Shown here: positions 57,906-64,000 of the stretch, piece after piece
How the letters are laid out: each line of letters opens with the position of its first letter
Numbering within the stretch: position 1 is the stretch's first letter
Assembly (NCBI GenBank): GCA_963281155.1
Contig: CAUJLY010000004.1
Span: forward strand, 6,262,001 to 6,326,000
DNA length: 64,000 nucleotides
Source of the DNA: Rhabditophanes sp. KR3021
Lineage: Eukaryota > Nematoda > Chromadorea > Rhabditida > Alloionematidae
Direction: 5' to 3'
The notes under the pieces: generated by a model
Seen by the model: only the letters and a program-made list of their open reading frames with translations
Databases searched by the model: none
What the model was told of the DNA's origin: nothing
Program-made: the position numbers and the translations under genes

Positions 57906-58835
57906 TCAGTCAAAGGAAACGACATCGAGCATAGCAGCAGTACTTTGAACAATATTATCCGACAGCATCTTTGAAACCACATCTCCTAAATGTCTCTTCG
58001 GATCTTGCTTGCCGACATTTTTGATGGCTAGCTGAGCATCAGTCATCTTCTTTTCTTCATCGAGGCTGTTTTTGTAGGCTTTTGTCAGACGCAACATTGT
58101 TTCGAGTGAAGTTTTGTTAGAGCCACAGTGGTGTGTGAAATCATTCATGGCCAGCCCGTCCATCCAAGATACTTGATTTAGGTTGAGGAGCATCTTTTGT
58201 TCCAAGGGATGAGTTTTGTAAGCGATTGGAATCGAGTAGTAGTGACGGTTGAGGCCGTGAATTACTGCTTGGATAGAGGGTTTGTTTAGGTGGCCGATAT
58301 TGGATGTAGTTTGTCTGGGTTCTTGGCCGAGTGCCATCATCTGGGGGTTGATTGTTCTGAAGGCGTCGATGACAACTTTTCCCTTTACAGATTGGATGGG
58401 ATCAATGACGACAGCTACAGCTCTGTCGGACAAAGCTTCGAAGGATTGTTGAGTATTGATGTCGACACCGGACAACCAACATCCAAAGCCAGGGTGAGAA
58501 TGGTACCATCCAACAACCATTTCGGGTCTGCCTGTTTGCTTGAGCATATCCAACATGTTGGCTTGGAAAACGGGGTCCACAGCCTCTACAGAAACACCAG
58601 TTCCAGATTGTGGCATAGCGAAAACGTCGATGACATTAACTGTATACTCATCCACAAATTCACCAATCATCAATCCCATAACCTCCATCGGTACGCCGGC
58701 TCTTCCGTGTTTCAACATTTTCAACAAAGCGAGGGATGAAATGTAAACTGTCTCGGAAGTATCAACTTGCTGGGAATCAACTGGTGTGCCGCCCATGGCA
58801 CTTGTCATGCCACCTAGACGTAAGAATCTTTCCAT
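57906..58835 (-). CDS. PSMD14: 26S proteasome deubiquitinase RPN11 (PSMD14)
   Basis: A single exon of 309 residues, near-identical in length to human PSMD14 (310). The JAMM/MPN+ zinc metalloprotease site is complete: E51 (MEVMGLMIG), then H112-S-H114-P-G-F-G-C-W-L-S122-G-V-D125. The start [10 protein letters not shown] and the C-terminal helices ([18 protein letters not shown], then [20 protein letters not shown]) match the family. RPN11 sits in the proteasome lid and removes ubiquitin chains from committed substrates. It lies 9.4 kb from RPN1, on the opposite strand. It is intronless, unlike most of its neighbours. The codon usage is GC-richer. Confidence 0.98.
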   Translation of the reverse strand: MERFLRLGGMTSAMGGTPVDSQQVDTSETVYISSLALLKMLKHGRAGVPMEVMGLMIGEFVDEYTVNVIDVFAMPQSGTGVSVEAVDPVFQANMLDMLKQTGRPEMVVGWYHSHPGFGCWLSGVDINTQQSFEALSDRAVAVVIDPIQSVKGKVVIDAFRTINPQMMALGQEPRQTTSNIGHLNKPSIQAVIHGLNRHYYSIPIAYKTHPLEQKMLLNLNQVSWMDGLAMNDFTHHCGSNKTSLETMLRLTKAYKNSLDEEKKMTDAQLAIKNVGKQDPKRHLGDVVSKMLSDNIVQSTAAMLDVVSFD

Positions 58836-59271
58836 TGCAGATTTAATGTTGACTAAAAAGAAGGATATCGGTAAAAAGAATGATTAACCACAAAAAGCAA
58901 ATAAAGTGTAGCAAAAATAACAAAACGATGACGCCAAACGGAAGGTGCACAAGACCAAGAATTTTCGTTTGAGGATGGTTGAAGCGAAGCAGGATGTGGG
59001 TGGAAATTTTAAAATAGTTAATAATTTAGCAAACTATTGATGCAATTGAGGTAAATAGTGAAGATATTTAAGACAAAAAATAACACATTAAAATTTGAAG
59101 TTGCAATGTGAGACATAGATATATTTAAATTATACATCACTTTATACATATCAAAAAAATCCTCTTAAAATTTAGTCGCCTATCACACGAATTTCTTATC
59201 TTATTTATAAATTGTGTACATTTAATATCTACATATTGCTTAAAAATATTTATTGTTAAAGGGTTGCGATC
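58836..59271. promoter_or_regulatory. Divergent promoter region RPN11 / SLC19
   Basis: This is 436 bases between divergent start codons. No coding sequence is seen. No individual promoter motif could be defended, but it must contain the RPN11 promoter. Confidence 0.4.
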
Positions 59272-60638
59272 ATGAAATACAGGCTAGTGATAATATTGCT
59301 GTGTATTTACGGGTTCTTCAAAGAATTTAGACCTATTACTTCATTTTTGTCTAAGTTCTTAACCACAGTCAAAGGGTTTCCGGTGGAAGTGCTGTCTACT
59401 AGGATTTACTGGATATGGTCTGTGGCTAATTTTTTGTTTACCGTAAATTTGAGGATGTTTCTGCTTTAATATAACCGTTTTAGATTCCCATTGTCTTATT
59501 TACCGACTACCTCAATTTTAAACCTATCCTAATAATCGAAGCTTTAGCCCTGATCGGAACAGGAATATTCTTGGTGTTCGGAAGAACTTTATTTGAAATT
59601 CAATTAACACAAGTCACTTATGGATTAGGGACAGCTTCCGAGATAGCTTATATGTCTTATTTATACACTATAGTGCCTGAAACAGAAATTGGATTGGTGA
59701 CGGGTGTTGTGAGGGCAGTTGTTTTGATATCAAAGTCTATGGCGAACATATTTGCTCAATTTTCTTATAGTTTTCAGTGGGTTTCTTTAGATGATCTAAA
59801 TAATATTACGTTGATCGGAAGTGTTGTGGCGTTTCCGTTTGTTGTGATGGCTGTTCTAGCACACCCGACAAAACAACAACCATCACAGGAAGAAGTTATT
59901 TTTGATGAGAGGAACGATAGTCAATCGGGATTAAGAGAAGTTTGTGATGATTCAAGGATAAGCAATGTCATGAATCATATTTACCACCAATTTACAACAT
60001 CGTTTGTATCTGATGATCGAAAAATTCAACTGACCTGGTGTGTGTGGTGGATAGTTGTTTCAGGATGTGTCATGCAAATGTACAATTTTATCCAAGTCTT
60101 ATGGGAAATAATAGAAGCAAAAGACTCCAAACTCAAAAATGGACTCGTTGAATTTATTAATAATATTTTGGGAGCAGTTGTAACTTTGATTTTTTCAAGA
60201 TGTCAAGTAAATTGGAAAAATCACACAAAATTAATAACAACTACAAGCACACTGTTAATCTCAGGAGCTTTTCTGGTTTTGGCATCAACGCAAACTTTAT
60301 ATGTTTCTTATGTTGCATATATAGCAGCAAATTTAATCTATTCTTTTTCAATTGCTGTTGCCTCGACAGTTCTCGCTACCGTTTCACCTCAATTATCAAT
60401 AGGATTTGTGTTCGGGATTATTTCCTTATTGGCATCAGTGTTGCAAATAATCTTGAATACCTTGTTTTTTACTAATCCTTGGGTAACCTTTAGCCAGAGC
60501 CAATCTTTTGTCTTTTATTCTGGAATATGTGCTATATTCTCAGTAATATTTTTCCTAATTTCTCAAACAAAGGAATTATCTGCTCCAAATGATTCTTCGC
60601 AGGTTGAAGATTCTTGCGATAGTTTAATTGTCCCATAA
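59272..60638 (+). CDS. SLC19: SLC19-family folate/thiamine transporter
   Basis: Exon 1 (59272-59442) and exon 2 (59484-60638), joined over a 41-nt phase-0 intron, give 441 residues. TM1 leads into the family signature YGFFKEFRPITSFL. Further conserved pieces are YGLGTASEIAYMSYLYTIV and VTGVVRAVVLISKSMANIFAQF. There are about 12 hydrophobic segments, with a polar central loop (about 200-240). This is the reduced folate carrier/thiamine transporter family (worm folt proteins). Which vitamin is carried cannot be told here. The C-terminal tail is short and acidic. Confidence 0.92.
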
Positions 60639-60895
60639 ATAAACGCAAATGAAAAATGTTGCAATAATTTTGTTTTCACTTAATAAAAACTAAAAATAAG
60701 CACAACCTCTTCATTTCATATTTAGTTCTTTGATTTGTTAATCAAGATTGATATGAGTCGATTACCAATTCCACGCATATTCAACTTTAAATCATTTTTG
60801 TTATTAACTTTATTGAATAAAAAAGATTAAACGTAATAAAGAAATTGAAAATACCAAAGTTGTACCACCTCAGGCCCGATATTATCTTTACAACA

Positions 60896-61560
60896 TTAAG
60901 AACGGCCCTGTTCATAGTCTATAATTATCATAGTAGGAGTGGATGGAATATTATTTGTAACAAAATGTTGTTTTAAACCATCAAAAACCTCATGATAAAG
61001 TTCTTCTGATCTATTTCTCATTATGATCCATGCAAAAGGAATAAATTGTTGGCACTTAATAGGTTTTCCAAGCTTTGTGGAATTGACCACATCTTCAAAT
61101 TCATCACAGATGGTGTACAGTTGAGTGAAAGGATGGGGTTGAAACTTAAAACTACCATCGCTTATCAGAATGCGGCTATCAACAATTAGTTCTAAATTCT
61201 TAAGAGTGGAGAAAGTAATGTAGTTGGGAGTTCATTTAATATAAATTTTTCCTCTCGACTAGGAATAGAATCCAACGTGAAGTATTGTGAGGGCTCAATC
61301 TTAAGTACTTTCGTATCATCCATTATGTTACATAATTCCTTATAAATATTCACGAGGGTGGGGAAATATCTAATTAAGTCAAAAGGTGGAAAATCATGGC
61401 TCTTTGAGAATTTAATTAACTGATCACTAATTTTATTGTACTCAGCAACAGGTTCAGTTTTTTAGGAAATTTACTGCATGGTTTGACAATGCCTTGAAAA
61501 CACACGACTTTTGACAGCCTACTTGATGAAAATTATTCCTAATACTCCACTTCGCTGAAA
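60896..61560 (-). mobile_element. Degenerate MULE-type transposase fragment
   Basis: An open stretch read from about 61205 down to 60896 encodes the core of a Mutator-like (MULE) transposase domain: LIVDSRILISDGSFKFQPHP, then TQLYTICDEF, QQFIPFAWIIMRNRSEELYH, EVFDGLKQHF and TMIIIDYEQ. The DG-[ST]-FK, QLYTI, M-x-x-[KR]-[ST]-E-E-x-Y and D-x-E steps follow the MULE order. Upstream (61205-61560) the matching frames are broken by stops and shifts. It is a dead DNA-transposon relic between the SLC19 gene and the fusogen. Confidence 0.7.
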
Positions 61561-61615
61561 GGCATTGTCTAGCTCAGTTTTTGGGGTACATATAATGCTA
61601 ACAACTTTTTGAGAG

Positions 61616-62395
61616 TCATCTTCTAAAGGAGATTTTTGATATACCATTTAGCTTTTTAGGTTTTATTTGATTTTGTTTGAAGTTTTTTGAATCAACTACT
61701 GTGTTACAAGCTGAACAAGTATAGTAAACTGTGTATTGATATGGATTGAAGATGACAAACCAATACAACAAGAAGAGCTTCCTAAAATGATTTAATTTAT
61801 AACAAGGAAAACAACTTAGTAGTAAATGAGAGCAATGTGGATGTCGGGACAATTTAACAAATCAAAACACAATTCCATCAAAGTGTCTGCAGATCCAAAC
61901 TTTACATGTTGTAAATTTCGTTTTATGGGTTAACTTTTAATTAACTTACTACTTTGAAAGCTCATGGACGTGTTCATAATGTTTGGTGGTAAGTTTCATT
62001 TGATAATAAACAGGGATGGCATTTTCCCACTTTATGGTAGATCCCCAATTTGACTTTTTTTGAAAGTAGGGAAATCTGAGAATACACTTTTTGAAAAAGA
62101 TTTTTCTTATTACGATTTGCTCAAACAATTTACTATATTCTCAAAAGTTGATGCTAATTTCATTAAGTGTCGTTTTGAATGGGTAGAAAATATCTTTATC
62201 TAATGGTACAACCTCTTTAAAAAGACAAGTTAAGTCTACAAATTACCCCAAAGTCAAGCCCGTCTCAGTTACCAAGCATCATTAGGTTACTGCTAAAATG
62301 AAAGTAGCTCCAATTATTGCCGCTATAATTCGTCGTCATGGTTTTAAATCTATCGAAAATTATTTAACTGCTTTTGCTCAATTTTAAAAAAATGG
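61616..62395. mobile_element. Further transposon-like debris
   Basis: A minus-strand frame (61616-61852) has two cysteine/histidine pairs (SRHPHCSH, TCSACN) but no recognisable finger. A plus-strand piece (about 62294-62383) reads MKVAPIIAAIIRRHGFKSIE, then NYLTAFAQF and a stop. Both look like fragments of mobile-element proteins next to the MULE relic. No terminal inverted repeats were located. Confidence 0.3.
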
Positions 62396-62574
62396 TCGGT
62401 TGACCCTCCTCAGGGTGAAAAACATATTTGAATAACTTAAAGGCATTTATTTAAGGAAAATGATATGTTTGTAAATATACAATTAATAATTAATTTAATA
62501 TTAAAGAAAGGAATAAAAATATATAAAGATACTCGTGTTTGCATTTGATGTCTCATTCTTTGATAAACTTTTGT
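62396..62574. other. 3' flank of the fusogen gene
   Basis: Short AT-rich stretch between transposon debris and the fusogen stop codon. In minus-strand sense it may hold the 3' UTR. Confidence 0.4.
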
Positions 62575-64000
62575 CTATTTTGATTTACAGCATGGTTGGA
62601 AAAGCCATTTCATTAGGGAAAAAAGACCTTTGAAAACAGGAAGGCACGTTCTTAACAATAGAATAAGGCAAATGGCGAGAGCTGTGTAGAAGGCTAATGT
62701 TCCTAAGATCAAGGCACGTTCATCCCACGTTTTAGCGTTTTTATACCATTCTCCAGGATTTAGATACTTCACAAAATCGTTGACTATTTTTTTATTGCAC
62801 TCTGGGCAGTTTGATTGACCACCGACGACACCTTGTGAAAGTGTATTGTCTTTTAAAGGAAGTAATTTATACTCTACAATCCTGCAAACATTCTTACCCC
62901 TTCGAAATTTTGATTTAGTTGCCCTCAGACATATTAAATTTTCCCCTTTAATAACATCCAAATCTATATTAAGTGGAATGTGCATAGTTTTATTCACCGG
63001 GTTCACTTCATTTATTGGAACTACAAACTTTGACACATCCTCATCACTTTCACTGAGGCCTTTCTTAATCGAAGCTGAAATAAATCCAGTGCCATTATAA
63101 ACAGTAACATTGAAGTAATAGTTGGAATTTTCATCAGTTACTATTTCACCGGAAAAGTCCTCAATATCACTGGGGAAATGAACGAACGTTACACGATTGT
63201 GATTGCTTTTATCATCTGTTAAGTTGACCACTAAATGAATTTTGATATTAATTCCTTCTTTATGTGTCAAAGAAACATGTCTCGTGAGTAACGTTGCTGA
63301 TTCAATCCACTTGTATTTTTTGTTGATAGTATCCCCAATGTAGTACTTCGAATCTTCATTACTTTTCTTGTTTACATAATATTCAGCTTCCAGGATACTT
63401 TTGTACTTTTGCTCCACACAATTTTCAACAGTCACACGATGTTGATTTTGAATCTTTCTTAATCCTTTCACAACTTCGAATTTTCTCGTGTTTTCACGAT
63501 ACCAACCTAATTTGTCCATGTCTGAGGATTCAATATCATTTAGCTCTTGCTGTCTTAGTTCTTGTCCTTTACTATCGCCGTTAACTTTATTTTCAACAAA
63601 GTACATTCCTGGCATCAAAAAGTTATGGAGTGGACCTTGCGAACCGATCTTTAGTTTTAATAAGTCTTGGTGTCCCAAATTGTCATCAACTAAATCTCCA
63701 TTCATTGGTAGAGTCAGGACTTTATTTTCACTGTAGTCCCATTCGCCATCCTTATTCTTTCTGTATAAAAAGTATTTAAAAATGGCATAAAGCCGAGGAG
63801 CACCTAATTGAACGGCCGTGTAAGTAACATTTCGGTAAGGGGAAAATGACAATTCACAGCACACATTTGAGGAATGTTGTCCTTCTTCACAACCATTAAC
63901 GACTTTGTTACCAAAAAATGTCTTATAACATGACGTATCCCCAGAGTTTCCGGCACATTTATCAAATGGATGAATTCTTTCTGTGCAGACGTTATTCCTA
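62575..64000 (-). CDS. EFF-1/AFF-1-family cell-cell fusogen (5' end off the right edge)
   Basis: The frame is open from base 64000 to the stop at 62575 (about 475 residues). It reads as a type I membrane protein: a Cys-rich ectodomain (CTERIHPFDKCAGNSGDTSC, then NVCCELSFSPYRNVTYTAVQ and LGAPRLYAIFKYFLY), many N-glycosylation sites, a beta-rich stem (HVSLTHKEGINIKIHLVVNL), a membrane-proximal CPECNKKIV.., then a TM segment (ILGTLAFYTALAICLILLL) and a cytoplasmic tail with CC near the end (FQPCCKSK). Order and spacing of the CCEL/YTAV block and the single C-terminal TM fit the nematode FF fusogens, class II-fold proteins that drive epidermal and pharyngeal cell fusion. The family call is by recall of those features. 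The signal peptide and N-terminal third are outside the window. Confidence 0.72.
   Translation of the reverse strand, partial: RNNVCTERIHPFDKCAGNSGDTSCYKTFFGNKVVNGCEEGQHSSNVCCELSFSPYRNVTYTAVQLGAPRLYAIFKYFLYRKNKDGEWDYSENKVLTLPMNGDLVDDNLGHQDLLKLKIGSQGPLHNFLMPGMYFVENKVNGDSKGQELRQQELNDIESSDMDKLGWYRENTRKFEVVKGLRKIQNQHRVTVENCVEQKYKSILEAEYYVNKKSNEDSKYYIGDTINKKYKWIESATLLTRHVSLTHKEGINIKIHLVVNLTDDKSNHNRVTFVHFPSDIEDFSGEIVTDENSNYYFNVTVYNGTGFISASIKKGLSESDEDVSKFVVPINEVNPVNKTMHIPLNIDLDVIKGENLICLRATKSKFRRGKNVCRIVEYKLLPLKDNTLSQGVVGGQSNCPECNKKIVNDFVKYLNPGEWYKNAKTWDERALILGTLAFYTALAICLILLLRTCLPVFKGLFSLMKWLFQPCCKSK

Noticed and set aside
1..64000. CRISPR arrays, operons, bacterial or viral genes
   Set aside because: Spliced eukaryotic genes throughout. 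No direct-repeat/spacer arrays, and no virus-derived gene was recognised.

Overview
The window is eukaryotic nuclear DNA from an animal, most likely a nematode. It is AT-rich. Genes are compact, and most introns are about 37-60 nt with GT..AG ends. The content is animal: GPCRs, a nicotinic-type Cys-loop receptor, muscleblind, an MBT-independent NSL-complex subunit (KANSL3-like), an NCX exchanger, MAX and ZNF277. A divergent serpentine chemoreceptor-like GPCR, a DUF1757-like protein and an EFF-1/AFF-1-type cell-cell fusogen point to Nematoda. An early-branching (enoplean/clade I) worm would fit, but I infer this from general character, not from a marker search.

Layout. 1-7.4 kb: membrane-receptor block. 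It holds a neuromedin-U-receptor-like GPCR that runs off the left edge (minus), a nAChR-type subunit (plus), and a decayed GPCR copy followed by its intact paralogue (plus). 7.7-10.6 kb: CSTF3/suppressor of forked (plus), carrying one frame break. 11.8-13.7 kb: muscleblind (minus), with about 9 kb of gene-free AT-rich DNA 5' of it (13.7-23.0 kb). 23-32 kb: minus-strand housekeeping block of a KANSL3-like protein, a DUF1757-like protein and the ribosome-biogenesis GTPase BMS1. 32.4-38.5 kb: MAX-like bHLHZip protein, then a run of small orphan genes, a RanBP2-type zinc-finger protein and a degenerate F-box/LRR-like gene with a frame break in an A-run. 40.2-49.4 kb: ZNF277 (minus), an RBM7-like RRM protein, 26S proteasome RPN1 (plus), and orphans. 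50-53.6 kb: Na+/Ca2+ exchanger (minus). 56.4-60.6 kb: LDAH-type lipid-droplet hydrolase (minus), proteasome deubiquitinase RPN11 (minus), SLC19 vitamin transporter (plus). 60.9-62.4 kb: MULE transposon relics. 62.6-64 kb: fusogen (minus), running off the right edge.

Functional themes are basic RNA processing (CSTF3, RBM7-like, muscleblind), ribosome biogenesis (BMS1, possibly ZNF277), the proteasome (RPN1 and RPN11 within 13 kb), chromatin/transcription (KANSL3-like, MAX) and membrane excitability/transport. There is no operon-like spacing apart from the closely packed minus block at 23-32 kb.

The most striking structural pattern is that all five introns longer than 500 nt (in KANSL3, BMS1, ZNF277 twice, NCX) carry coding-like sequence on the opposite (plus) strand. 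One of these is a well-formed two-exon nested gene, apparently with a GC-AG intron. The rest look like fragments or relics. Two clean single-nucleotide frame breaks (CSTF3, F-box-like gene) and a paralogous GPCR pseudogene are also clear from the sequence.
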